From positions 62,001-126,000 of the forward strand of contig JAOALD010000001.1 in NCBI GenBank assembly GCA_025153755.1: a stretch of DNA of 64,000 nucleotides. The letters are read 5' to 3'. Position 1 is the stretch's first letter. Each line of letters starts with the position of its first letter. The translations under genes were made by a program, and so were the position numbers. Shown here in pieces: positions 27,886 through 36,504 of this stretch. This stretch comes from SAR92 clade bacterium H921 (GTDB lineage Bacteria > Pseudomonadota > Gammaproteobacteria > Pseudomonadales > Porticoccaceae). The notes below the pieces were generated by a model that saw nothing but the letters and a program-made list of their open reading frames with translations, was not told the origin of the DNA and made no database searches.

Positions 27886-28938
27886 TTATTCACCTTGATT
27901 GCTCATGCCCGAACTGAGAAGAGCGTCAACAAAGTCACTGGCAACAAAGGGCTGCAGATCATCCTGGCCCTCCCCCACACCTATATACCGAATCGGCACT
28001 GGAAACTTTTCCGCCAAGGCAAAAATAACTCCTCCCTTTGCCGTGCCGTCTAACTTAGTCAGTGCAATACCTGTTACCCCAATAGCCTGATTAAACTCAG
28101 CCATCTGAGAAACCGCGTTTTGGCCTGTACCCGCATCCAGCACTAACAACACCTCATGAGGAGCACTTTCATCCAGTTTGCCAGCAACGCGCTTTACTTT
28201 TTTGAGTTCTTCCATCAGGTTACTTTTATTATGCAGTCGTCCTGCTGTATCGGCAATCACGACATCCACCGCTCTAGATTTTGCCGCCTGAATTCCATCG
28301 AAGATTACTGAGGCACTGTCTGCGCCTGTATGCTGAGCAACCACAGGCACCTGATTGCGCTCACCCCAAACCTGCAACTGCTCTACTGCCGCCGCTCTAA
28401 ATGTATCCCCAGCGGCTAGCATAACTGACTTGCCCTGCTGCTGTAGACGGCTAGCAAGCTTACCTATGGTAGTCGTTTTGCCTACACCATTGACTCCGAT
28501 AACGAGTATGACATAGGGAGCCGCCACCTCCGTAGTCATAACCTCTTGGCAGGGTTTCAATCTAGCGAGCAAAATCTCATGCAGAGCCGATTGCAGCGCG
28601 GCACTATCCTTGAGCTCTTTACGGTTTAGACGCTCAGTAAGTTGCGCCAGTATTTTGCCCGTTGCCTCAATACCCACATCGGCCATTAACAACAGCGTTT
28701 CAAGTTCGTCTAGAAGGCCTTCATCAATGGTTTTGCCGCCCAAGAATAAACTGCCTATACCCTCACCAGTACGAGACAGAGCCTGACGCATGCGTTGGGC
28801 GAAGCCAGGTTTTTCTTTGCCGGGTGCGGCGTCTTCTGCACCAGGAGAATCTGCCGCAGGTGAGTTCCGGCGAAACCGATCCATGAAGGATTTTTTCTTA
28901 GTTTCGGCTGGCGGGGTATCAGTTGGCTGAGAATCCAT
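27886..28938 (-). CDS. ftsY: Signal recognition particle receptor FtsY
   Basis: A 350-residue SRP receptor GTPase. The N-terminal 45 residues are charged and low in complexity, like the acidic membrane-targeting A domain, but shorter than in E. coli. The NG domain follows with G1 GVNGVGKTTTIGKLA, G2 DTFRAAA, G3 DTAGR and G4 TKLDGTAKGG. It docks ribosome-SRP complexes at SecYEG. It is divergent from rsmD, with about 90 bases between the starts. Confidence 0.96.
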   Translation of the reverse strand: MDSQPTDTPPAETKKKSFMDRFRRNSPAADSPGAEDAAPGKEKPGFAQRMRQALSRTGEGIGSLFLGGKTIDEGLLDELETLLLMADVGIEATGKILAQLTERLNRKELKDSAALQSALHEILLARLKPCQEVMTTEVAAPYVILVIGVNGVGKTTTIGKLASRLQQQGKSVMLAAGDTFRAAAVEQLQVWGERNQVPVVAQHTGADSASVIFDGIQAAKSRAVDVVIADTAGRLHNKSNLMEELKKVKRVAGKLDESAPHEVLLVLDAGTGQNAVSQMAEFNQAIGVTGIALTKLDGTAKGGVIFALAEKFPVPIRYIGVGEGQDDLQPFVASDFVDALLSSGMSNQGE

Positions 28939-29029
28939 TGCGGCTCTTATACTAAGGTTGTTAAAATCTAGTGTATCCTACCATTTATGCCGAAAAAAGT
29001 GCTTAAAAGTCACCTCCGGGAGTAACTAT

Positions 29030-29626
29030 TTGCCCAGCAAAAATAACCTGAACACGCCAATTCCTAAGTTGCGGATCATTGCCGGTAAATGGCGTAGCCG
29101 TGTTATTACCTTTCAGCCTGCTGATGGTCTGCGTCCCACCGGGGACCGAATTCGTGAAACGCTATTTAACTGGCTGTCTACAACAATAGATGGTGCACGG
29201 TGTATTGATGTTTTTGCTGGATCCGGCGCACTGTCTTTTGAGGCACTCTCTCGAGGCGCTTCTCAATGCACCTCCCTAGAACAGCAAGGGGCAGCTATTA
29301 AAAACCTATATAAAAATGCTTCTGCATTGCGAGCTGAAAATCTTAACATTGTGCAGGCCGACAGCATCCATTTTTTACAGCACAGCCCACCGGATCAGCC
29401 CTTTCATATAGCATTTGTTGACCCACCTTTTTCGGCCCGCCTATTAACCCAAACATGCGAACTGCTAAACAGTGGTGGCTGGCTATCTCACAATGCACAT
29501 ATTTACTGTGAGATGGAGGCCGCGGATAGTAGTTTTATCGCACCTGATAACTGGGAGATGCTTCGTGAAAAGGTTAGCGGCGATGTTCGCTACTGCCTAT
29601 ATTCGCGTGTTGAGCCCAAGTCATAA
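29030..29626 (+). CDS. rsmD: 16S rRNA (guanine966-N2)-methyltransferase
   Basis: A 198-residue RsmD. Motifs include LRIIAGKWRSR, the SAM site DVFAGSGALSFEALSRGA and the catalytic DPPF in AFVDPPFSA. It methylates G966 of 16S rRNA late in 30S assembly. The start is TTG at 29030, with GGGAG 7 bases upstream. The frame stays open to 28958, but the extra N-terminus has no family similarity. The divergent ftsY and the coaD gene downstream are its usual neighbours. Confidence 0.92.
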   Translation: MPSKNNLNTPIPKLRIIAGKWRSRVITFQPADGLRPTGDRIRETLFNWLSTTIDGARCIDVFAGSGALSFEALSRGASQCTSLEQQGAAIKNLYKNASALRAENLNIVQADSIHFLQHSPPDQPFHIAFVDPPFSARLLTQTCELLNSGGWLSHNAHIYCEMEAADSSFIAPDNWEMLREKVSGDVRYCLYSRVEPKS

Positions 29627-29635
29627 TTTAAGTAA

Positions 29636-30154
<519 letters not shown>

Positions 30155-30161
30155 GCCTGAC

Positions 30162-30968
30162 TTAACGCTGGCAGCTTGGACAGAAAACTGAGCTGCGCTG
30201 GCCCAGCTTAATTTCTTTTAGCGCTCCCTGGCATTTATAGCAGGCCTGACCTCCGCGGCCATAAACATCTAATGTTTGCTGAAAATAACCGGGCTCGCCA
30301 TTGCCGTTAACAAAATCTCGTAAGGTTGTACCACCCTGCTCTATCGCCGCGGCTAGTACCTCTTTGATATGACCAGATAGCACCCTGTAGCGCTGGTGAG
30401 AAATTCGCCCCGCAGCACGATCTGGTCTGATGCCACTGCGAAACAGAGCCTCAGAGGCATATATATTACCTACACCAACTACAATATTATTGTCCATGAT
30501 ATAGGGTTTCACGGCCATTTTGCGTTTGCGTGACAGTGTAAAAAGGTGCTCGCTATCAAAGGCATCTGACAGCGGCTCAGGCCCTAGTCGAGCCAGCTGG
30601 CTGTGATCGTTAGCAGACCATAGCCAGCAACCAAAGCGTCTTGGATCGTGATACCTCAAAGTTGAGCCATTACTTAGTTGCATTTCTATGTGGTCATGTT
30701 TTCGCCATTCCAAAGCACGATCAGTCAGTCGCAGACTCCCGCTCATCCCTAGATGTATTAGCATCGATCCGTGACCAAGCTGAATAATCAGGTACTTGGC
30801 GCGCCGCCTAACCGCTAAAACAGCCTGCCCCTGAACGATTTCCGCCATGCCTTCAGTTACTGGCCAGCGCAAAGAACCTTGACGCACAGTGATCAAATCA
30901 ATGATTTGTCCTGTAATCCAGGGCTCTATGCCTCTCAAGGTCGTCTCTACTTCGGGTAATTCAGGCAT
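30162..30968 (-). CDS. mutM: Formamidopyrimidine-DNA glycosylase
   Basis: A 268-residue Fpg that removes 8-oxoguanine and ring-opened purines and cleaves the abasic site. It begins PELPEVETT, with the catalytic Pro and Glu exposed after Met removal. RRAKYLI holds the conserved beta-site Lys. The C-terminal zinc finger has four cysteines in CYKC...CPSC. The stop is 7 bases from the coaD stop on the other strand, a common coaD/mutM arrangement. Confidence 0.95.
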   Translation of the reverse strand: MPELPEVETTLRGIEPWITGQIIDLITVRQGSLRWPVTEGMAEIVQGQAVLAVRRRAKYLIIQLGHGSMLIHLGMSGSLRLTDRALEWRKHDHIEMQLSNGSTLRYHDPRRFGCWLWSANDHSQLARLGPEPLSDAFDSEHLFTLSRKRKMAVKPYIMDNNIVVGVGNIYASEALFRSGIRPDRAAGRISHQRYRVLSGHIKEVLAAAIEQGGTTLRDFVNGNGEPGYFQQTLDVYGRGGQACYKCQGALKEIKLGQRSSVFCPSCQR

Positions 30969-31153
30969 AAAGAACTCGATTGTTGCGGTTTTATTTGGTC
31001 AGTCGGCATCATTTCTGGCACACTTACACCCAGTATCGCAGGGTAACATATAGTCTAGCGACACTCAGGGTTGTGACCACTAGTATTTTAGTAAAAAATC
31101 AGTAGAATGCCTGCTCCATTAAAGTAAGTTAGCTCAATAAGGTACCGTTAACC

Positions 31154-31561
31154 ATGGCGCTAGGTAAAAGACGTAGAGAAGAGGAAGAGTCGCAAATCGA
31201 TATGACACCTATGCTAGATGTGGTGTTTATTATGCTTATTTTCTTCATCGTGACAGCTTCATTCGTTAATGAATCAGGTATCAGCGTGAACCGCCCTCCC
31301 ACCTCAGATCAGCCCCCACCAGATTCTGAAAACACTAATATTGTGTTCCGTATTTCGGAGAGTAACGAACTGACCCTTGAAGGAAGACGCATTGATATTC
31401 GCGCCGTTCGTGCCAATGTTGAGAGAATGCACGCAGAGAAGCCAGAAGCCAAGGTTGTTATCAGCTCTCATCCAAAATCTAGAACAGAAATGTTCGTAAT
31501 GATCTCTGACCAGGCTCGTGAAGCGGGCGTCTACGACATCTCGCTCTCCACCGACGAGTAA
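31154..31561 (+). CDS. exbD: ExbD/TolR family biopolymer transport protein
   Basis: A 135-residue ExbD/TolR protein. It has a short cytoplasmic N-terminus ending in QIDMTPMLDVVFIMLIFFIVTASF, where the Asp in MLDVVF is the proton-path residue of the single membrane helix. A periplasmic domain follows. ExbD works with ExbB (and often TonB) to energise outer-membrane transport. Here no exbB, tonB or receptor gene is adjacent, so it stands alone with its own upstream region of about 185 bases. Confidence 0.9.
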   Translation: MALGKRRREEEESQIDMTPMLDVVFIMLIFFIVTASFVNESGISVNRPPTSDQPPPDSENTNIVFRISESNELTLEGRRIDIRAVRANVERMHAEKPEAKVVISSHPKSRTEMFVMISDQAREAGVYDISLSTDE

Positions 31562-31570
31562 TTACTGTTC

Positions 31571-31600
31571 GGGCATCGAGTCTTTGCTAGTTCGATGCCC
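31571..31600 (+). terminator. Stem-loop after exbD
   Basis: GGGCATCGA at 31571-31579 pairs with TCGATGCCC at 31592-31600 around a 12-base loop, 10 bases after the exbD stop. There is no T-run, so it may protect the 3' end or assist factor-dependent termination. Confidence 0.45.
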
Positions 31601-31656
31601 AGCCCAGCCTGCAAAGTATACGTAACCCAATCCCTGGGCTTTATTTAAAGCCGTTC

Positions 31657-32095
31657 CTAGGCAGTGTCGTAGCCTCGCTTAAAAAATTGCCCTCTGATAT
31701 CCTGACTTCTGATATCAAAATCATTGTTCAGTGCGCGACCTAAAAGTAGCATCTGCTCGTTCAGGAAATTCTCAATGCCGCGAGTGACGAGGGACTCATC
31801 CGCCTTAGAGTGCTAGTTCAGCTGTAGGCTCCCACGCGACATAGCACCGGCATTCCGAGAATGATCCTCTACCATAGCCCCTGCTTTCAACGTCTAAACT
31901 GCCAAGATTGGAGAGGCTTTGTAGATAACCCAAAATATAGCGTCGCATAAAGGCAGCCTGAGTCATATTGTCGGCACCTTTGTTACTTTTCATGCGACAG
32001 TAAACGCGGGCACTAGCGGCGTAGCGCAGTGTTTTACTAGGCTATCGACAAAATCTTTACTCTTGAAATTGATGATCAATCTGACAAGATATGTA
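31657..32095 (-). pseudogene. Probable frameshifted remnant, unrecognised
   Basis: The 636-base gap between exbD and the hydrolase gene holds what looks like a broken minus-strand gene. Three consecutive pieces in different frames have protein-like composition: one including FKSKDFVDSLVK (about 32095-32030), one including MTQAAFMRRYILGYLQSL and SLDVESRGYGRGSF (about 32025-31808), and one including SLVTRGIENFLNEQMLLLG and ending in KRGYDTA before a TAG at 31657-31659. The joins fall near an AAAAC run and near 31806. I do not recognise the family. It could also be chance coding-like sequence. Confidence 0.4.
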
Positions 32096-32197
32096 AAAAG
32101 CGGATGTAACCTTTCACCCTATCGAGCCTGAACTGTTCCATAATGTTCGATCTACCTTGTTGATAAATAAATTATAATTTTGGAGTGCCTACCTTTA

Positions 32198-33157
32198 ATG
32201 CGTGATTTAAATGCTGCGCTCGATCAATCAACTATCGAGAATTTACACTGCAAACTGCCTTTCCTCGGCGCTACTTTAACCAGTGCAGACGATGCTGACC
32301 TAAGACGCTACCTTAGCTTCTATCAACTGCCCCAACCTAGCAAAAATCTCTTACTCTCCGCCGAGGGAATCACGGTGGGGGAAAATCATATTGTGACCAT
32401 GGCCTGGCAGCCAAGTAACAGCATTGGCACAGCAATTGTTGTGCATGGCTATATGGACCATATGGGATTATTTAATCACCTGATTCAAGATCTGCTCAAA
32501 CGTCAGCTCACCGTGGTTTGCTTTGATCTACCCGGCCACGGTCTATCAACGGGAAAACCTGGTTATATCTTAGATTATGCAGACTATGTGAGTGCCCTTG
32601 AATCGGTAATCAATCTGAGTAGAGAGAAATTTTCTGGGCCACTGCATGGCGTGGGGCAAAGTATGGGTGGCGCTATCTTGCTTAAGCATTCTTTAAGTTG
32701 TCATGCAGCGAGTAAAATCGACTACCCATTTACTAGTCTCAATCTGCTTGCGCCACTTCTCCAACCTAGAGGCTGGAGTGTCGATCGCTGGCTCTATCTG
32801 CTGACTAAGTCATTTATTCAAAACAGGGCTCGTGTATTTAGACCGAGCTCATGGGACCAAGATTTTTTATATTTCTTACGCTATTGCGATCCATTGCAAG
32901 CCAAATTTATGCCTCTTGCATGGGTCGGTGCACTAAAAAAATGGATAGAGGAATTTAGGCAATTTGAGGGCAGTAATCTAGCGATTAATTTAATTCAGGG
33001 TGATGCCGATAAAACATTGAATTGGGAATCTAACTTAAAAGTTTTTAAACAAAAATTCCCCGCCCTTAATGTGCATATAATTAAAGACGGAAACCATCAT
33101 TTGGTGAACGAGATTGAGTCAATGCGTGAGGACATTTTTTCCGCACTAAGATTTTAA
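32198..33157 (+). CDS. Alpha/beta hydrolase, monoacylglycerol-lipase-like
   Basis: A 319-residue serine hydrolase of the Hydrolase_4 group, related to lysophospholipases and monoacylglycerol lipases. The oxyanion strand is VVHGYMDHMGLF, the nucleophile is Ser155 in GQSMGG, and the acid and base are likely the Asp in QGDADKTLN and the His in GNHHLVNE. No signal peptide is present, so it is probably cytoplasmic. The ATG at 32198 is chosen over a TTG at 32180. The gene ends 8 bases before the convergent thioesterase gene. The substrate is unknown. Confidence 0.82.
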   Translation: MRDLNAALDQSTIENLHCKLPFLGATLTSADDADLRRYLSFYQLPQPSKNLLLSAEGITVGENHIVTMAWQPSNSIGTAIVVHGYMDHMGLFNHLIQDLLKRQLTVVCFDLPGHGLSTGKPGYILDYADYVSALESVINLSREKFSGPLHGVGQSMGGAILLKHSLSCHAASKIDYPFTSLNLLAPLLQPRGWSVDRWLYLLTKSFIQNRARVFRPSSWDQDFLYFLRYCDPLQAKFMPLAWVGALKKWIEEFRQFEGSNLAINLIQGDADKTLNWESNLKVFKQKFPALNVHIIKDGNHHLVNEIESMREDIFSALRF

Positions 33158-33165
33158 TGTGGTAG

Positions 33166-33561
33166 TTAACTAGGAGGAAGCTGCCGAGTTTTACCTTCGT
33201 CGTCAATCGCAACAAAAACAAATTCACCTTCAGTAACCTTGCATGGCTCTGACTGATAGTCATCACTGCTCCAAACTTCAACCGCAATAGTCATAGAGCT
33301 GGTACCCAGCGCCTTTACCTCAGCATAGCAGCCTACCACAGCGCCAACAGACACCGGGTTTAAAAACGACATACTACTAATAGCCACTGTCGCTACTCTG
33401 CCTCGGGCAATTCTGCCAGCGAGAATTGCGCCGGCCAAATCCATTTGGCTGAGTAGCCAGCCACCAAAAATATCACCATTAGCATTGGTCTCACGGGGCA
33501 TGGCGATGGTCTGTGAAATTAGCTTGCCTACTGGTGCAGGCGGCTCATTAATATTGTTCAT
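33166..33561 (-). CDS. Acyl-CoA thioesterase, YciA type
   Basis: A 131-residue hotdog-fold thioesterase. TNANGDIFGGWLLSQMDLAGAI holds the catalytic region with the conserved Asn, Asp and the GG turn. SFLNPVSVGAVVGCYAEV is the second core. The family hydrolyses acyl-CoA to free acid and CoA with broad chain-length use. It begins about 30 bases after the dctM stop on the same strand, so it may be the last gene of the TRAP transcript. The reason for that pairing is not clear. Confidence 0.86.
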   Translation of the reverse strand: MNNINEPPAPVGKLISQTIAMPRETNANGDIFGGWLLSQMDLAGAILAGRIARGRVATVAISSMSFLNPVSVGAVVGCYAEVKALGTSSMTIAVEVWSSDDYQSEPCKVTEGEFVFVAIDDEGKTRQLPPS

Positions 33562-33594
33562 ATTGGTCTACTCTTTATCCGTTTGTTTGCTTGT

Positions 33595-34959
33595 CTAACG
33601 GTACACTAATGCTGGTAGCCAGGTAGCAATCTGTGGCCAAATTGATAGCATCAACATCAATGTCAGTTGCATTATTATGAAAGGCACAACACCGCGATAC
33701 ATTTCTGACGTCGCAACCGTGTCTGGAGCAACCCCGCGCAGATAAAACAATGCAAAACCAAAGGGAGGCGTCAAAAATGACGTCTGTAAATTAATTGCAA
33801 TCATAACGCCAAGCCATACTGGATCTAAACCCATCGCCAGTAAAACCGGCCCTACAATCGGCACAACCACAAAGGTAATTTCTATAAAATCCAAAATAAA
33901 ACCTAAAAGAAATATCACCAGCATGACCAGTATGGTTGCACTGACAACGCCGCCAGGCAGATCAGTAAAGAACTGTTCGACAATTTCTTCACCGCCGAAA
34001 CCACGAAAAACCAAAGAGAAAATGGCGGCGCCAATAAGGATTAAAAATACCATAGAGGTAACCTGAGTAGTACTCTGAGCTACTTCCCGCAGACGCCCAA
34101 TACTCAACTGGCCTTTAAATGCCGCCAGCATGGTGGCGCCAAAGGCACCCACACCAGCCGCTTCGGTTGGTGTTGCGGCGCCAGACAAAATTGAACCCAA
34201 TACCGTAACAATCAAAATAATCGGTGGGATCAAGTTACGCATGGCCCGCGACAAACTTTTCGTCATAGTTACCTGGGTGGTATTAGCAGCCAATACCGGA
34301 CGCATAAAGAAAACTATATACAGACAATAAAACAGCACTAGTATTAGGCCGGGAATGATGGCACCAACAAAAAGGTCGCCAATAGAAACCGTCTTGGGAG
34401 TAAAAATGCCCATATTTAATTGGGCTTGCTGATAAGCGCTGGAAAGGGTGTCTCCCAGCAATACCAGCGCAATAGAGGGCGGAATTATTTGGCCTAGAGT
34501 CCCGGTGGCTGCTATGACACCGGTTGCCTGGGCAGGTGAGTATCCACGCTTTAACATGGTTGGTAGAGACATCAGACCCATGGTCACCACAGTGGCGCCT
34601 ACAATACCTGTGCTGGCGGCGAGCAGTGCGCCCACAAACACCACTGAGAGGGCTAGGCCGCTGCGAAAGCCGCCAAGCATGTCAGCCATACTTTCTAGCA
34701 GATCCTCCGAGAGCCGTGATTTTTCAAGCATCACCCCCATTAAAATGAACAGTGGGACAGCGATTAAGGTGGTGTTTTCTATAGTGCCAAACAAACGATT
34801 GGGCAAAGCCTGTAAAAAAGCCATGTCGAAATGGCCAGTAATGGTTCCCACTGCAGCAAATAATAATGCTGTACCCGCTAAAGAAAATGCCACCGGATAT
34901 CCAGCCATCAATGTTAGGCAGGCAACCAAAAACATCACGAAGGGGATAAACTCTGCCAT
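33595..34959 (-). CDS. dctM: TRAP transporter large permease (DctM)
   Basis: A 454-residue membrane protein of the DctM family with about 12 predicted segments. Family motifs are GYPVAFSLAG, IPLFILMGVMLEKS, GIVGATVVTMGL, GVIAATGTLGQIIPPSIALVLLGD and PPFGFALFYLRG. It forms the sodium-driven translocation pathway of a tripartite ATP-independent transporter. Its length and the AALL-rich loops resemble the subgroup often linked to mannitol- or haloacid-type binding proteins, which is only a hint. It abuts dctQ with a one-base overlap. Confidence 0.9.
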   Translation of the reverse strand: MAEFIPFVMFLVACLTLMAGYPVAFSLAGTALLFAAVGTITGHFDMAFLQALPNRLFGTIENTTLIAVPLFILMGVMLEKSRLSEDLLESMADMLGGFRSGLALSVVFVGALLAASTGIVGATVVTMGLMSLPTMLKRGYSPAQATGVIAATGTLGQIIPPSIALVLLGDTLSSAYQQAQLNMGIFTPKTVSIGDLFVGAIIPGLILVLFYCLYIVFFMRPVLAANTTQVTMTKSLSRAMRNLIPPIILIVTVLGSILSGAATPTEAAGVGAFGATMLAAFKGQLSIGRLREVAQSTTQVTSMVFLILIGAAIFSLVFRGFGGEEIVEQFFTDLPGGVVSATILVMLVIFLLGFILDFIEITFVVVPIVGPVLLAMGLDPVWLGVMIAINLQTSFLTPPFGFALFYLRGVAPDTVATSEMYRGVVPFIIMQLTLMLMLSIWPQIATWLPALVYR

Positions 34960-35507
34960 CAGAGAGTTGGCTCCTGAGAAATTCTGGTCTCTACATCACC
35001 CTGCCATCCGACAACGACTAAGGCGCTCCTTAATATTTCTGAAACGCCCTGCAATAAGAGGGTTATCGGCATTATTAGCATCAAGGTTTTAAGCAGATAA
35101 ATATAAGGTAATCCATCGTTCTCGGCTGAGCTCTCGGCAATTGACCAGCTAGACAGCACATAGTCCCAGCTACTAATAAAAATCAATACGCATACTGGTA
35201 TTAAAAAAAACACTCCACCCAGCAGGTCAACTAGGGCTTTGCGTCGAACCGAAAACTGTCGATAGAATATATCTACACGCACATGACCACCACGCTTAAG
35301 AGTGAAAGCCAGCCCCAACATAAACACCATGGCATGGATATAGGTCACTGATTCTTGCAAGGCAATTGAACCAAACTCCAAGTAGTAGCGCATAATTACC
35401 ACTGTCACGACTAAGGCAACCATCAATAGAGTCAGCCAAGAGATCATTCGGCCAGTGACGTCCGTGAAGCGGTCTATACCATCGATTAAACCAGATATTA
35501 TTACCAT
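34959..35507 (-). CDS. dctQ: TRAP transporter small permease (DctQ)
   Basis: A 182-residue DctQ family protein with four membrane segments and the conserved region SIALQESVTYIHAMVFMLGLAFTLKRGGHVRVDIFY. It pairs with DctM. The ATG at 35507, with AGGG about 6 bases upstream, is more likely than a TTG 27 bases earlier. No binding protein (DctP) is found on either side: upstream is flaG on the other strand, and downstream of dctM is the thioesterase gene. Confidence 0.86.
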   Translation of the reverse strand: MVIISGLIDGIDRFTDVTGRMISWLTLLMVALVVTVVIMRYYLEFGSIALQESVTYIHAMVFMLGLAFTLKRGGHVRVDIFYRQFSVRRKALVDLLGGVFFLIPVCVLIFISSWDYVLSSWSIAESSAENDGLPYIYLLKTLMLIMPITLLLQGVSEILRSALVVVGWQGDVETRISQEPTL

Positions 35508-35595
35508 TGTTACCCTGTGCGAGCGCTGCGCCAATTAAATTTGCTGTTTAGTATAACCGCATATAGGCGACTGCCAAAAAATATTGAATATTGAC

Positions 35596-35622
35596 TAAAG
35601 TTTTTTAATCTAATGCCGATCT
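35596..35622 (+). promoter_or_regulatory. Sigma-28 promoter of flaG
   Basis: TAAAGTTT at 35596-35603, an 11-base spacer, and GCCGATCT at 35615-35622 give an almost perfect flagellar sigma-28 (FliA) promoter. It lies about 95 bases upstream of the flaG start. Confidence 0.85.
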
Positions 35623-35717
35623 TCGTAGTCGAGGACGGCTTTTTATACAGAACCTTTGCCATATTGCTGAATATTGGGCGGCAATAGGCTGGTAAACATG
35701 AGTAATTGGTGAAGAAG

Positions 35718-36104
35718 ATGGCGATTAATGAAGTTAATGCGAAATCAATTGTGTCTCAAAGTGAGATGCAAAAGGCGCCTGTAATCTCAACATCGCCCCA
35801 ATCGCCTAAGATTACGATTGAAGATGTGGGCCGTTTGGCAGCTGAGCACAAAACTAAGCTGATGGATCAGATTAGCGTTAATGTAAAAGACCTAAACGAG
35901 GCCATAGAGACGCTAAATGCTGCCGTTAAAAATGTTCCCACCAGCCTGCACTTCTCTGTTGATGAAGCATCAAAACGCTTTGTTGTCCAAGTAACTGATA
36001 CGCAAACAGGTGAGATTATTATCAATGTACCAGGGGAAGCTGTTTTGCGTATGGCTAAACAGCTTGAATCTCTTAAAGGTGTCCTGTTTGACGACAAGTT
36101 TTGA
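35718..36104 (+). CDS. flaG: Flagellar protein FlaG
   Basis: A 128-residue FlaG. The C-terminal domain is typical: LHFSVDEASKRFVVQVTD, TGEIIINVPGEAVLRMAKQL and LKGVLFDDKF. The N-terminal third is variable and Ser/Gln-rich. FlaG influences filament length in other bacteria and usually sits between flagellin and fliD genes. Here it precedes the flagellins, while fliD is on the opposite strand. The ATG at 35718 has GGTGAAG upstream; a TTG four codons earlier is possible. It has its own sigma-28 promoter. Confidence 0.88.
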   Translation: MAINEVNAKSIVSQSEMQKAPVISTSPQSPKITIEDVGRLAAEHKTKLMDQISVNVKDLNEAIETLNAAVKNVPTSLHFSVDEASKRFVVQVTDTQTGEIIINVPGEAVLRMAKQLESLKGVLFDDKF

Positions 36105-36195
36105 CCAAAAGCATTCTCTAAATCACAGCCATTTACAAGGGCAATTCTGCATACCTCACTGTCTGCCGCATTTCCGACATAGCGGCAAATAAAAC

Positions 36196-36237
36196 CGGCA
36201 ATAAATTACCACAATAGTGGCACTTCCATTATTGCCG
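36196..36237 (+). terminator. Nested inverted repeats after flaG
   Basis: CGGCAATAA at 36196-36204 pairs with TTATTGCCG at 36229-36237. Inside it CCAC at 36209-36212 pairs with GTGG at 36217-36220. The structure starts about 90 bases after flaG and could end its transcript; no T-run follows. The rest of the 400-base gap to flagellin 1 holds the sigma-54 promoter and a long leader. Confidence 0.4.
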
Positions 36238-36308
36238 CTTCATATAAAACATTTAACCTATTGATAAATATAGATTTAATGATCTAAAAGTGGCCTATCG
36301 ATATAAGT

Positions 36309-36325
36309 TGGCACTCGACTTGCAT
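36309..36325 (+). promoter_or_regulatory. Sigma-54 promoter of flagellin 1
   Basis: TGGCAC at 36309-36314, five bases, then TTGCAT at 36320-36325 match the sigma-54 -24/-12 consensus exactly, with GG and GC ten bases apart. Transcription would start near 36337, leaving a leader of about 170 bases before the flagellin 1 start. Confidence 0.88.
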
Positions 36326-36504
36326 ATCAAGGTTGTTAGCAGACTTTTGAGCCAGTGCTCATCGGGTAGCTAAACACTTTTAAGGCAATCGCCAATGTTT
36401 GAGGCAACTGCGCGTAACTCGCAGCATATTGATCTTAAAGTCTGTCCTCTCCCTTAAATCGGGTGCAAGGAACATAACTTGAATGTTTTATGGAGATTAG
36501 AAAA

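Noticed and set aside
34448-35092. 214-codon plus-strand frame across dctM/dctQ
   Set aside because: It lies antisense to clear TRAP permease genes and its sequence is the typical shadow of hydrophobic codons.
36218-36236. Sigma-54-like TGGCAC followed by TTGCC in the flaG-flagellin gap
   Set aside because: GG and GC are 13 bases apart instead of 10, so it cannot be a working -24/-12 promoter; a perfect one lies at 36309.
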